Counted from the stretch's first letter, positions 1 to 11,644 are shown. The stretch: 64,000 bases of DNA from Abelmoschus esculentus (GCA_035048815.1 JAUCBN010000042.1:14918501-14982500); one strand, 5' to 3'. The notes: a model not told the origin generated them from the letters alone. Numbers and translations are program-made.

Positions 1-374
1 AAAAATGTCTTTATTCCTTGCAAACTTGGAATACCCAGGTACTCAGGTACACAAATGAGGTGGGGAAGGCTCTATTTATACTTGAACTTTCCTCGATCCT
101 ACGGTCTATACAGATTTACATCAACGGCTAAGATCTAACCCTATCCATTTACAAAGCATAATTTTAAGAATATTCTCACCTAACTATGAAAGAATTTTTT
201 ATGTTCATACAAAGTGTTCACACACCTTGAATGGATAAGGCTTCTCGAACACTCCCTGGATCAGGTCAATGTTGGTGGTCTTCTTGAACCCAAAATCACC
301 CTTGAAATTCCTTGGGCAGGCCAATCGCACCATGTGGTGCTAATGTCTCGGACCCCAACCTGCGGTCCGTGACA
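1..374 (-). mobile_element. LTR-retrotransposon LTR end (partial)
   Basis: Read on the minus strand, the segment starts at 374 with TGTCACGGACC, the TG start typical of an LTR. It carries a TATA-like TATAAATAG near position 80 and an AATAAA-type signal near position 10, then leaves the window. That order (U3, promoter, polyadenylation signal) is what an LTR shows, so I infer a minus-strand LTR or solo LTR whose other end lies outside. No coding sequence is visible and the family is not identified. Confidence 0.5.
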
Positions 375-719
375 ATATATAATTTTTTATAAAAAAAAAT
401 TAAACCTAATTAATTTCACTCGTCAAAATTCAAAATTTCGTAATCTTATTTAAAAGGCCTAATATCTTATTTCATTAGACTAATTCGTTGATACATAAGC
501 TAATATTTTGATATGATATATAATTAGTATATTGGTTAATTTTTTTAATGCTTATTTAAAAAGAGTGTTTTTTTAATAATATTTAAAACGAATTAATTAT
601 TTATAAAAGAGTGTAAATTATATATATTTTTAAACTTATATATAAATTGTATAAAAAATATAATTTTTCAAGAATTTTTGGTGTTAATCAGACCCTCAAT
701 TATATAAATGGCTCCCCCA
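375..719. other. AT-rich intergenic stretch
   Basis: Very AT-rich sequence between the LTR end and the MITE target duplication at 720. No ORF, repeat border or RNA gene was recognised. Confidence 0.5.
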
Positions 720-1321
720 TGCTTGTAAGTAGGGTGTTCAATTGGTCGTTTCGGTTTACCGGTCGAACCGAACTTTCAAAATTTTATTTATTGATTTTTT
801 TGTATTAATCGTTAATCAAACTAAAATTTTTCAAATATTTTTAACCGAATCAAAAAAAATTCGGTTAATTCAATCGGTTAATTCGATTAACTAAACTTTT
901 TTAAAAAATGATAAATTATACAAATAGTTACTAAACTATGTTAAAATACTTTTTAGGCACTGAACTTTTTAAAATTATAAAAAAAAACATTAAACTTATT
1001 GAATTATTACATTGATGTAATGATTATTTTTTAATTTAATAAATTTAGTAATTATTTTATGCCAATTTTATAAAGTTTAATGAACATTTTATAATTTTTA
1101 AAAGTTTAATGAACAAAATAAATATATAAAAAATATATAATATAATATATATAAAAAATTCGGTTAACTAACCGATTTCGAACTGAAATAACCGATAATC
1201 GAAATTTTAAAAAATCATTAACCATTAACCGATTCAATCTAAAATTAATTAACAAAAAAAAATCGGTCGGTCAGTTAATTCGGTTAACCGAAATTTTGAA
1301 CACGGACCACCCCTGCTTGTA
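720..1321. mobile_element. hAT-like MITE (foldback, 8-bp TSD)
   Basis: The element at about 728-1313 is flanked by perfect 8-bp direct repeats TGCTTGTA (720-727 and 1314-1321). The ends are inverted: AGGGTG on the left and CACCCC on the right, and the arms are rich in CGGTTAACCG-type palindromes. An 8-bp target duplication and TAGGGGTG-like ends are hallmarks of non-autonomous hAT elements in plants. It has no coding capacity. Confidence 0.75.
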
Positions 1322-1529
1322 GGGGGGAAGATTTTAACGAATTATGAGCGAGTTAGGCGACTCATGGCGGATACCTCTGCTTGTCCAATTAGTGGGACAG
1401 TTGTTAAAGACGGTAACATGTTCTCCATGGTTGTCCGCAAGCTGTTGCAATCTGGGTAATCCTTATTAAGGCTGTCAAGCTAGCATGGTGGACAGTGGAC
1501 TAGTTTCAAGTAAACCTTAGTTGTTCTAG

Positions 1530-3003
1530 TAAACGTCTCGGAACCAAACACCATCCTGTGGATTGCCAACGGGGATCAACCGGTGTCGAAATCAACGACC
1601 TGTGTTTTCGGCATTGGCGATGATGGTACTAACCTCATGCTTGCTGATTAAAGTAGCCATCCTATGATTTTGATCAGTTTAGAATCTACCTTAAATCGGA
1701 TCCCGGTCCCGGCATATATATTCAGCCTGTAAGGATGAATGCCTCAGTACCAGCCAGTGCCAGGCATATTCAGTGAATGGCAGTGAGAGTAACTCTGAAT
1801 CGTACAGGGAACGTTGCCTCTGCCACCCTACCTTTTGCTGGGATGACTCAGTTTTGAACTGTACTCCAGCCTCCAGGTTAGTACTAATTTGACAGCAGAC
1901 AGCTTCTGAAACACTCTTGGCATGACATTTCTTGACCTATTTTGTGCTGGTTTTCTTGCAGTAGCTAAACAATCAGAAGCGTCTTCTAATAGAAGCAAGG
2001 GATCCCCTCTTATCCTTGTAGTATCTGATATCTCTGCCGATTGCATTGGCCATTATGCTTTATCTTCACCAAGATTCTAGGCTGAGAATCATACACAAGG
2101 ATCTGAAAACTAGTAACATAGTACTAGACGAAGAGATGTATCCGAAAATATCTGATTTCGGCCTAGCACGGATGATCCAAGGAAACAAACCGAAGGAAGC
2201 ACACATAGAGTAGTTGGAAGTAGGAACACACGACATCAAATTGACTTTTTAACGGTAATTTTAGCAGCGTTTTTTGAACAGACACCACAAAATTTGTATC
2301 CTAAATAATAACGCTTTTCAAAAAACACCGTTAAAGATCTATATTATAGTGGTGTTATTTTACAAACGCGGCAATAGGTGAAACCTATCGTTTTACAAAC
2401 GCCGGAATAGGTGAAACCCATCATTGCTTTCAGTGTCATTTTGTGACGTTTTTTAAGCGTCGCAGAAGTTTTTAACAGGACTAAAAACGTCACTATAAAA
2501 CTAATAAAACGTTAAATATTGACAGTAAAACCTAATTAATCCGTTCCTTTTTTCCATCTGCATTTCTAATCATAAAGATTGTTTTAAAATGCAGTGGATA
2601 TATGGCACTGAAATACGCATTAGACGGAGTTTTCTCAACAAAATCAGATGTTTTCGGCTTCACGTATCATGTAGAAAATACCCCAAGCCTTATTGCTTAT
2701 GTAAGTAGATATGAACGTTTCATTCTCCCATGCCATATATTTTTGTTACAAATGCAGTTGTAAATGATGCTGCAGGCTTGGAGATTGTGGCAAGAAGGCA
2801 AGACGTTCGATTTAACCGACGAGACATAGCAGTTGAGTTGCGACACGAGTGAGGTATTGAGGGCTTGCATGCCGGGATGTTACGCGTGCAGGAAGATCCC
2901 GGCGAACGCCCCGACATGTCCATCGTTCTTGTCTAGCACAGCTTGCACGTCTAGTAAGGCGGAGACTAATACTGAAATCACTGCATCTCTTGAAGATGGC
3001 TGA
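1530..3003 (+). pseudogene. S-domain receptor-like kinase pseudogene
   Basis: This is a decayed relative of the kinase gene at 5481-9129. Traces appear in the expected order: B-lectin (NTILWIANGDQPVS, near 1550), PAN/EGF pieces (CQAYS near 1770; RCLCHPTF near 1815), a kinase catalytic loop at 2050-2222 (LYLHQDSRLRIIHKDLKTSN, then DFGLAR), the activation segment and subdomain IX at 2593-2700 (YALDGVFSTKSDVF), and a C-terminal part ending at the TGA at 3001. Stops and frame changes interrupt it, large parts of the ectodomain are missing, and the HRD motif reads HKD. The intron at about 2217-2592 is enlarged. It is the upstream member of a tandem duplication and cannot make a full-length kinase. 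Confidence 0.85.
2225..2590. repeat. Enlarged pseudogene intron with GCG-rich palindromic repeats
   Basis: The matching intron of the intact paralogue is only 81 bp (8496-8576). Here it is about 375 bp and filled with short repeated and inverted motifs such as AACGGTAATTTTAGCAGCG, ACACCGTTAAAG, two copies near CAATAGGTGAAACC and a GACGTTTTTTAAGCGTCGC hairpin. This suggests a small DNA-transposon relic. I could not define its ends or target duplication. Confidence 0.4.
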
Positions 3004-3009
3004 CGATCC

Positions 3010-4280
3010 ATAAGTCTCTCGTGACATAAATATCATGTGTTATCATGGGTCAAATTCTATCATTATAAATAAATTATTGATTTAGTCCTGATATTTTACA
3101 AAAATTATCAAATTAAACACCGAATAAATATTTAAGTCGAGGAGGGAGTTAACCGTCACATATTTTACTGTTTAACTGTTGTTCGAACTCAAAACGTTTA
3201 ATATAAACATTATCTTCTTTTTTTACGAGAATCGATGTTCGGATACAACTCGAACATCGAACAATAGTCTAGATGAGTCGCTTTCATCTTTTAATCGAGA
3301 GCACTTGCCTGGAGTCCCGCGTAATCTGTAATCAAATCTTAATCACACAATAAGACAATTAAGACTTAAAAGTGAAGTGGTCCCTCTCATAACTAAAAGA
3401 TGGAAAAGAAGAACCAAAATCCAATGACCTTCACCTTTTCTACCCTATGCTGATTATAGATACTTTAACAAAGATTTAAATAATCGACGTTATATAACAA
3501 TAACGATATTATTGGATTGTTTGATATTATAAATTCATATAACAGTAAAATTTTATAAATTAATAATATCGAGATCACGTAATTTTATTAATTTAAATAA
3601 ATATTAATTAATCGATAAATTAATTAATTTAAAGGTTTTTAACTATTTATTAAATCTATATTGTTAGTCTTAGTTACTGCAATAAAATAGATGTCAATCA
3701 CCTATTGGATTATTAGAGTAAAAATATATATTTTGAGGTTTAAAGTTTAAAAGAAATTATAGATTGTGTTTTAAAAATTGTATAAATGATAAAACTGAAA
3801 ATGATACAATGCTTTAATATATTTTGCAAAATTGTCCTAGTTGTATATATTTATAATTTTATAAAATTAATTTATAAAATTAAAAGATAAAAATTTACAT
3901 AAGAAAATCGAGAGTATTTATTCTTTTAATGCTTTTTTTTTTCAAAACAGGTCTAGAGTGTTATTTTATTCTTTTGTCAAATTTATCGAGATATACTATT
4001 TTAAAAGATTGAATTGAAATGGGCTTACTCTAATACGAGGGATAAGTCCCTCGAGGCTTTTTTTTTTTTTTATTATTATTTAGCTACAGTAATTACAGTA
4101 GTATCTGTTTTAGAAATATTCTTAATTATTGGACATTGATTATATAGTCTTTTCAAAATTTTATTTTATTAATTTATAAAAATTTATAATTTAAACTTTA
4201 GATTTAAATCAAAACGAAAAAAGATAATATTATTTTAGAGAGTAAATATTTTAACGGAGATCAAATCCAATTGAACCTGA
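3010..4280. other. AT-rich intergenic stretch
   Basis: No gene, RNA or clear element border is seen between the pseudogene and the next MITE. Confidence 0.45.
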
Positions 4281-4848
4281 TCAAACACTTAGGGGTGTTT
4301 AAAAGTATTCGAGTCGGTCGATCTGATCTGATTATTCATTAATTCGATCTAAAAATTTGGATATCTGATCTAGTTTTTATTTTTAGATCAAATATCTAAT
4401 CCGATTTTAAGTTTTTTGGATCAGATATGAATTACAATATTTCAAGTTTCGGATTATCCAAAAATCCAAAAATTAAAATCTTTATTAATATTAATTTTTT
4501 TTTATTTAACAATTTAGTGCTTGTTATATTTAAAAATTATAAAAATTAAAATTTTTATAATTGTGAATCTTATTATATTTAGTAATTTGTTATTTATTAT
4601 ATTCAAAATTCTAAATTTTAGATAAACACAACCTTTAAATTCGAAAAATTAATATAATCAAATTACATTTTTGGATAATTGAATATCCGACTATTTGATT
4701 TGAATATCCGATATCCGAATATACATATATCCGTTTTTTTTCTGGATCGGATACGAATTATCATATCATTAATCCAAAAATCTAAATATCCAAAAAAATC
4801 TAATTAAATCTGATCTGATATCTGACAATAAACACCCCTATCAAACAC
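4281..4848. mobile_element. hAT-like MITE (8-bp TSD)
   Basis: Perfect 8-bp direct repeats TCAAACAC (4281-4288 and 4841-4848) flank an element with inverted ends, TTAGGGGTGTTTAAAAG on the left and TAAACACCCCTA on the right. The interior is built of diverged GGATCGGATAT-type motifs in both orientations and has no ORF. Ends and TSD length fit a non-autonomous hAT element. Confidence 0.8.
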
Positions 4849-5480
4849 GTCTTTAGACTACCAACATTGAATCTTAGACATACTTGGCGGTGCTTTCCTT
4901 TTACCAAGATTATTTGCAGGAAAAGCAAAAGAGAAGCCACGAAGTCAAACCTGTTCCTTTCAACAATGCTCCAAATCACGAGGGAAAATTTTTGTTTATG
5001 ATTAATTACTATAACGATTAATCGTTATCTAACAGTTTATTATAGTTTAACTCGTAATTTATTATAAAAATTTTATCAAACATTTATTAAATTTTAAAAA
5101 ATATTAAAATAAAAATATTTTAATTATTTGTTTAAATAATTTCGTAACAATTAATTAAATAACTGATCATCATTTAGCATTATTTAATTAAAATAATTTA
5201 ATTTTAACGATAAATTAATTATCAATTAAATTTATGATTTTATCTATTAATGGTTATAATTAACGGTTATGATTTATTTTGTGTAGCCCTACCTGCGACA
5301 ATATTTCACCATCATCTTTGACACTCGACTCCCATGCACAGTCTCAGCTGCCCTTGTGCTTGTGGGGGCGCTTTAGATAATGGAAAACAAACAGCACACA
5401 GCACAACACTTCTCCCACAGACAAGACACCATGAAAATCCAAGCACAAAACTGTTAAGACATAGCTGATTTCTAAACCAA
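4849..5480. other. Upstream region of the receptor kinase gene
   Basis: AT-rich intergenic DNA and presumed promoter and 5' leader of the receptor kinase starting at 5481. No convincing TATA box or other cis element was picked out. Confidence 0.4.
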
Positions 5481-8400
5481 ATGTCTGCAATACTTGTCTT
5501 CTTACTGTTTTTCACTTGTTCTTCTGCTAAAGATGTCGTAACGGTGAACATTTCAATCAGTGATGGTGAAGGAGAAACCCTGGTTTCACCAGGGAAAAGG
5601 TTCGAACTCGGATTCTTTACTACCAATGGAAGCTCCGAGTCTAACACCAGGAGATACGTAGGGATATGGTATTATGGTTCAAACCCTAAAACAGTCGTGT
5701 GGGTGGCCAATAGAGACAAGCCGCTTTCCGATGACAGCGGAGTCTTTGTCGTTGCGGAGGACGGTAACATCGAGGTGTTGGATCGGAATGGGAAATCGAT
5801 TTGGTCGACGAATCTCGAAGCAGTGCCTTCCGGGACAAGAAAGGCCAAGCTGACTGATACAGGGAACCTGGTGCTGAGCAATGAAGAGAACATTGTCTGG
5901 CAGAGTTTCAATTACCCGACAGATACATTTCTTCCAGGCATGAAAATGGATGGTGACATGATACTAACATCATGGAAAAGTTCCGATGATCCGGCGCCGG
6001 GGAACTTCACATTTCAGATAGACCAAGAAAGGGTAAACCAGTTCATTATTTGGAAAAGAACAACACGGTATTGGAAAAGTGGTGTTTCGGGTAAATTCAT
6101 CGGCCCTGATGGTATGCCCTCGGCCATGCCATCGGCAATTTCTTTCTTTTTATCAAATTTCACCTCGGTTGTACTCCACAATGAGTCCATGCCTCATCTT
6201 ACATCGTCGTTATATAGCGATACGAGGATGATCATCGGTTTCACCGGTCAGATTCAGTATTTCAAGTGGGATTCTGAGAAGATCTGGTCCTTGATATGGG
6301 CAGAGCCTAGAGATAAATGCAGCATCTACAATGCGTGTGGAAATTTCGGTAGCTGCAATACTAACAATGACTTGATGTGTAAATGTTTACCTGGATTTTC
6401 ACCTAGCTCCCCTGCAAATTGGAATAACCAGGATTATTCCGATGGATGCACTAGGAACTCGAGGATATGCAACAAGAATGCGAAGATCGACACGTTTTTG
6501 AGTTTGAAAATGATGGAAGTCGGGAATCCGGATTCGCAGTTTAATGCGAAGAATGAAATGGAATGCAAATTCGAGTGCCTTAGCAACTGTCAATGCCAGG
6601 CTTATTCGTATGAAGAACCTGATGTTATGCAACAAGGTGGTACTGGTAGCAGCATTGCTGCTTGCTGGATATGGTTAGAAGATCTGAACAATATCCAGGA
6701 GGAGTATCAAGGTGGTCGTAACGTTAATGTCCGGTTAGCCGTTTCTGATGCAGGTACAATTCTTTTCCTTCTGAAATTTACTTGATTTCGTGTTTCGTTA
6801 TAAATTAATAATACATCTTGCTTTATGATTATCCTCGATCTGAATTCAAAACCATTCTATTTCTGCAGACTCAACCAGAAGAAGTTGTGAGACTTGTGGC
6901 ACAAACCTGATTCCATATCCGCTTAGTACCGGACCGAAATGCGGTGATGCAATGTACCACAGTTTCCGCTGCAACGTCACTTCAGGGGAAGTTACCTTTG
7001 AGGTTCCCAGTGGCAACTATAGAGTGACAAGCATAGATCCAGCAACACGGAAATTCATCATTCAAACCAACGATGCAAACGATTGCAAGGCAGGAAATTC
7101 GAGTGATGATTTCTTTCGGTTCAAGCAACCATTGCCGTTTCATGTTACTAGCAGATGTACTACCAATGTAAGTGGAGATAAGCTGGGATCCTCCACTGGA
7201 GCCAACCTGCTCTTCACCTACAGATTGCAAAGACTGGCCAAATTCATCTTGTAATGTAACAAGCGACAGAGAGAAAAGGTGCCTCTGCAATACAAACTTC
7301 CGATGGGATAACTCGAGTCTGAATTGCACTGAAGGTAGAATGATACCATTATTTGTATCTAGTACATGTTCAAAACTTAACAAAAGGATCCTTTTCTGTT
7401 CCTGCAGATAATGTTTATGGACAAAAGAGATACAAGTCTTCAACTAGAAAGATGGCTTTATCTTCGATCCTCGGGATAGCTTGTGTTAGCGTAATAGTTC
7501 TAATCGTCATGCCATGCACCATTGTTTATGTTTACTTAAAGAAGAGGAAACTGACCAAGGGAGAAGGTAATTTCCAACGGAAAGTTCTAAATATATTTCA
7601 AGGATCATTCTATTTGGTTAATAAAAGAGGTAAGATTTATTTGAAATACAGGGATATGGGGAAGCATTCAAAGAAATTCTGCACTTCACTTGTATGGCAG
7701 TGAGAGACATGTCAAAGACCTGATAGATTCGGGACGGTTTAAAGAAGACGATACCGATGGCATAGAGGTGCCATTTTTCCATGTAGAAAATATTCTAGCT
7801 GCAACAAAGAACTTCTCAAACGCAAACAAGCTGGGACAAGGGGGATTCGGACCGGTTTACAAGGTACTAGACTCATATTCTGACACTGTTTGAATCCTTT
7901 CTAGTTTTTTCGGTTAAAACCGAATGCTTGAAACCATAACCTATCACCAGGGTAAGTTTCCTGGGGGTCAAGAAATCGCTGTAAAGAGGCTGTCGAGTGG
8001 TTCGGGGCAAGGCTTAGAGGAATTCAAAAACGAGGTTGTGCTGATTGCAAGACTTCAACATAGAAATCTTGTTAGACTATTAGGCTATTGTGTTGCAGGG
8101 GATGAAAAGATGCTGCTCTATGAGTATATGCCTAACAAAAGCTTAGACTCCTTCATATTTGGTAAGTGAAATGTGTATTTTCAGATATATGAATTCGCAG
8201 AAACTAAATAGTCACTAAAATATATGTTCTTGTATGGAAATGACATGCCTTAAGAAGATCCAAAGCTCTGCATTCTGCTGGACTGGGATACGCGATACCG
8301 CATAATATTGGGAATCGCTCGAGGCCTTCTATATCTCCACCAAGATTCGAGGCTAAGGATAATTCACAGAGATCTAAAAACAAGCAACATTCTATTGGAT

Positions 8401-9129
8401 GAAGAGATGAATCCGAAAATTTCCGATTTCGGGATGGCAAGGATCTTCGGTGGCAAAGAAACTTCTGCAAACACAAATAGAGTAGTTGGAACCTAGTAAG
8501 CTTTGCCTTTACTTGAATGTGCTTGTACAATTATGTTAGTAAACTAGCTTTAGATCCCTGAGCTTCGATGATGCAGCGGCTACATGTCGCCCGAGTACGC
8601 ACTAGACGGGCTTTTCTCATTCAAATCAGACGTGTTTAGCTTCGGTGTTGTCGTGATTGAGATCATAAGTGGGAAACGGAACACCGGATTTTATCAACCG
8701 GAAAAATCTCTTAGCCTTCTAGGCTATGTAAGTTGTATTAGCATGTACAATTTTAGTCACCCTCTTTAACTTATTGTCTACTTAATATTATGTCTGTATC
8801 ATGTACAATTTTGTTCCCAGGCGTGGCATATGTGGAAATCAGGCAAGGCAATGGACTTGTTGGACCAGACACTGCGTGAGAGTTGCAAATCAGACGAGCT
8901 TCTAAAGTGTCTGAACGTAGGGTTGTTGTGCGTACAAGAAGATCCCAACGACCGTCCGACCATCTCGCAGGTTCTTTCCATGCTCGGCAGCGAAAACGCT
9001 TCTGTTCCGGCTCCGAAACAACCGGCATTCGTTGTCAGGCGATGCCCTTCTAGCAAAGCTTCTTCGTCTAGCAAACCGGAGACATTTTCCCAGAATGAGC
9101 TAACTGTTACTTTGGAACATGGTAGGTAG
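5481..9129 (+). CDS. G-type lectin S-receptor-like Ser/Thr kinase (one frameshift)
   Basis: Exons inferred at 5481-6753, 6869-7334, 7408-7566, 7652-7863, 7951-8161, 8258-8495, 8577-8727 and 8821-9129, about 1,005 aa if one extra base is discounted. Order: signal peptide (MSAILVFLLFFTCSS), B-lectin domain (about 30-150), S-locus glycoprotein region with EGF-like cysteines, PAN domain (to about 415), a further cysteine-rich segment, a transmembrane helix in exon 3 followed by KKRK, and a cytoplasmic kinase. The kinase has GQGGFGPVY, the lysine in EIAVKRL, HRDLKTSN and DFGMAR, so it looks catalytically competent. It resembles the Arabidopsis At4g03230 type; such plasma-membrane receptors perceive extracellular cues, but the ligand cannot be inferred. 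Exon 2 changes frame at about 7168-7172: GTA then a surplus A before GTGGAGATA. This is the only break, so it is either a very recent loss, an allele, or an assembly error. Confidence 0.88.
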
Positions 9130-9587
9130 CAACAGCTACAAGTCACCTCTACAAGAATCAATTTAATCGTCTACTGGTCGTTTTTTGTAATTTGCACTTC
9201 CCCTGGTTTTGTAATTGTTGTGTTCAAGGATCAAATTTTATTGGACTCATACTTTTTGCTTGAATAATAATCTCCAAGATTCATCTTTTCTCTATCATCC
9301 ATCTAATTTAAAAAAATAAAATCTAAAAATATTATTCTTAATTTTTTAAATTAAAAATAACATTTTCTATATTTTATCGATAATGAACTACACAATAAAG
9401 AATCAAAATTTTAAAAAAAAAAAACAATAATAAAACGAATTTAATAGAACAAAATATTTTTAAAAATTCAAGATTAAAACTAATAGTAGATAAAAATGAT
9501 AATTTACAGATTTAATAAAATAATTTATAGTTTTCACGTGAAAGCTGGTTTTGCATACATACAAAAGGATTAGTGTTATATACGGGT
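9130..9587. other. 3' flank of receptor kinase
   Basis: AT-rich sequence containing the presumed 3' UTR of the kinase (AATAATAA-type signals near 9265). Nothing else is recognised. Confidence 0.4.
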
Positions 9588-10050
9588 GTAAATCGTCTAC
9601 CTCATTCTCATACATCTATTTGTGTTTCTATTTTAAATTAAAGGGTTTAGGGTTTAGATATAAAAAATTAGGGTTAGTGTTTAAAATTCAATTTTTTAGA
9701 AAATTTTAACAGGAGGCACAAAAGTATGCATGAAAAAGAGGTGGATGATTTTTACTCGTTATATACGGATGATGATTTGTCTCGACTCAAATATAACTAA
9801 TATGCTTTTGTGATTAAAATTTTCTACCTCTTTATCATGCTTAAAATTTTTAATAAATTGAATTTTCAACCATAACTTTTATTTTTTATATCTAAATCCT
9901 AAATCTTAAACTCTGAAAAATACCTTATACCCCTAATTTTCCGAATCCTAACCATAACCCTAACCTTAAACCCTAAACCCTAAATCTCTAATTTAAAACA
10001 AAGACATAAATAAAAATATATAAAAAATAAACGATTTACACCTCTTGTCT
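9588..10050. mobile_element. Foldback element with telomere-like motifs in its arms
   Basis: The left arm begins GGGTGTAAATCGTCTACCTC (9590) and the right arm ends AAACGATTTACACCTC (about 10045), its imperfect inverse. Inside both arms are inverted telomere-like motifs: GGGTTTAGGGTTTAG near 9646 on the left and CCCTAACCTTAAACCCTAAA near 9958 on the right. The middle contains a second inverted pair around an AAAGAGGT motif. This looks like a MITE or foldback element that carries degenerate TTTAGGG units rather than a true interstitial telomere. Confidence 0.6.
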
Positions 10051-10388
10051 TAACTGTGTTAAGCAACGTTTAGACTTAATTGTCTACACAACACTATATG
10101 CAAATGATAAGTTAACTACAACATAAATACAGATGATGTCTTGTATAGGTCATTATAGAAAATGACCTAAATAATCAAATAATTTTGGGTAATCCTTATT
10201 AACCGAAATAAAAAAAAATGTGGTTTTAGATTATTATCAAAAAATTTCCAAGTATCTAACCATCAAATAATGTATATGAAATTCACTCTTTTACTTGTAT
10301 TTCTAGTTCTACCACTACTTATACAAATGTAACAATGGAGGAAAAGCACCCAAAAGTCAAATCTAGAGACCACAAAACAAAAAAGGGT
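10051..10388. other. Intergenic, 3' side of the small membrane protein gene
   Basis: AT-rich DNA and presumed 3' UTR of the minus-strand gene that ends at 10389. No further feature is seen. Confidence 0.35.
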
Positions 10389-10760
10389 TCAATGTTGTGG
10401 ATCGTTTCTTTTTCTCGTAACTCGGATGTAGGCGAAAACCGCGACGAAAACAGCGGTGAAAAGTCCACCGACGATGACCCCACCACCCGCCAAGGATCCA
10501 TCCGACGCACGATGCTTTCCTAGCCGTCTCATCTCCGGTGCTTCAGCCTCGCCAGTCTCTTTAGACGATGACTCAGGACTCGCCACTGGCTCATCGGCTT
10601 CTCTGGGAATCGCCCAACCAGGCCGGTCATGGTTATGGACATTCATCTTCCACACCTTCTCAATCTCATCCAACTCTGATTTTTCTGCTACGACAACATC
10701 AACCAGCAACACGTTGGTGACAAGAAACAATGAAACAAAAACAAGCTTGGCGACAGCCAT
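10389..10760 (-). CDS. Small single-pass membrane protein, unrecognised
   Basis: A 123-aa uninterrupted reading frame. The N-terminus is a typical signal peptide (MAVAKLVFVSLFLVTNVLLV, cleavage likely after VVVA). A short acidic/polar luminal part with a HNHDRPGWAIPRE segment and an RRLGKHRASDGS segment follows. The C-terminal helix AGGGVIVGGLFTAVFVAVFA comes next, then a basic tail (YIRVTRKR), which predicts a type I membrane protein facing the secretory lumen or apoplast. No enzymatic motif is present and I do not recognise the family, so no function is offered. A TATA-like box 110 bp upstream on the same strand supports a real gene. The overlapping plus-strand frame lacks any such architecture. 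Confidence 0.75.
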   Translation of the reverse strand: MAVAKLVFVSLFLVTNVLLVDVVVAEKSELDEIEKVWKMNVHNHDRPGWAIPREADEPVASPESSSKETGEAEAPEMRRLGKHRASDGSLAGGGVIVGGLFTAVFVAVFAYIRVTRKRNDPQH

Positions 10761-10869
10761 ATCTGTTGTCGTAGGAAATTACAATGGACTGTTAATGTCT
10801 GATCTGGTGACTAGATCAGTGTTTGGCAAGAAAGTGTTTTCAACATACAAGCAAAAGAGATCGGTGAAG

Positions 10870-10877
10870 CTATATAT
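10870..10877 (-). promoter_or_regulatory. TATA-like box of the small membrane protein gene
   Basis: CATATATAGC on the minus strand, about 110 bp upstream of the ATG at 10760, at a distance that leaves room for a roughly 75-bp leader. Confidence 0.5.
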
Positions 10878-10889
10878 GTAGTAGGGGAA

Positions 10890-11430
10890 AGTGTGGTTTT
10901 TAATGCAAGCTAAAGGTGGTGGCTCTGGCAGTTGTTGCCATTAAAATACGTGTAGATTCTAGAAAAAGATGTGAGGTTAAGACAGGAGATTACAACTGGA
11001 GTCTCTTAAACAACTTGTTAATGGCTTGTACAAATATTTGACTGCTTGTATTCGATTCAATAATCGAATAATTTAAATTATATATTAAAAAATATTATTA
11101 TAAAAATAAATCTTCTAATTCAGTTTACTTTATTTATAATATTAAATTTTTAATATTTTATTTTGCTAATAACTTATATTTTAAAACATTATTAGTTCAG
11201 ACATTAGAAAAAAGTGTTTTAGGTTTGAGATTATTGTCTGTGCGGTCCAGTTGGGCGTTGGGATTGCATCATCGAAGCGAGGGGGTGTAGGACCAACACG
11301 GTCTCTCTTTCGGACTTTTTCTATGGCTCTCGATTAGTGTGAAAAGGAGATTTCTTAATCACATGTTTAACACTAATATAAAAATCTAATTAAAAATAAG
11401 AAAATTTAAAGTACAATTATCAAACTATTG
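10890..11430. other. Intergenic stretch with possible retroelement debris
   Basis: Mostly AT-rich. A GC-richer patch at about 11240-11350 contains GACCAACACGGTCTCTCT and GCTCTCGATTAGTGTG, resembling motifs of the element at 11431-11644. It may be a fragment of the same family; no borders can be set. Confidence 0.3.
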
Positions 11431-11644
11431 TCACGGAGTTAGAGTTTTCGCGCAGAGACTTCTACCCGTGCGGCACCTCGGGTCTCTCTCATGCCCGAGG
11501 ATCAGCCTTAACGATCTCCGATGCTTACTGGTTTCGTCCTCCCATAGGATCATCAGGGAAGCGGGGACAGCTCTCGACTAGTGTAGTGAGCGATCAGAAA
11601 GCATCTCGCTCGGTCCCACGTAGTTACGACGAACGGTCCGTAAC
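11431..11644. mobile_element. Small TG...CA element (solo LTR/TRIM or MITE-like)
   Basis: A 214-bp GC-richer island in AT-rich DNA starts TGTCACGGAG and ends GGTCCGTAACA, so its ends are short inverted repeats of the TG/CA type. The right end read on the minus strand (TGTTACGGACCG) resembles the start of the LTR at position 374. No flanking duplication is convincing. It may be a solo LTR, a TRIM or a truncated element. Confidence 0.35.

Noticed and set aside
9640..9990. True interstitial telomere array
   Set aside because: Only a few degenerate units in opposite orientations inside a foldback, not a head-to-tail array.
10335..10881. Plus-strand frames opposite the small membrane protein
   Set aside because: Lack signal, membrane or domain features; the minus-strand frame has a complete signal peptide-TM layout and a TATA-like box.
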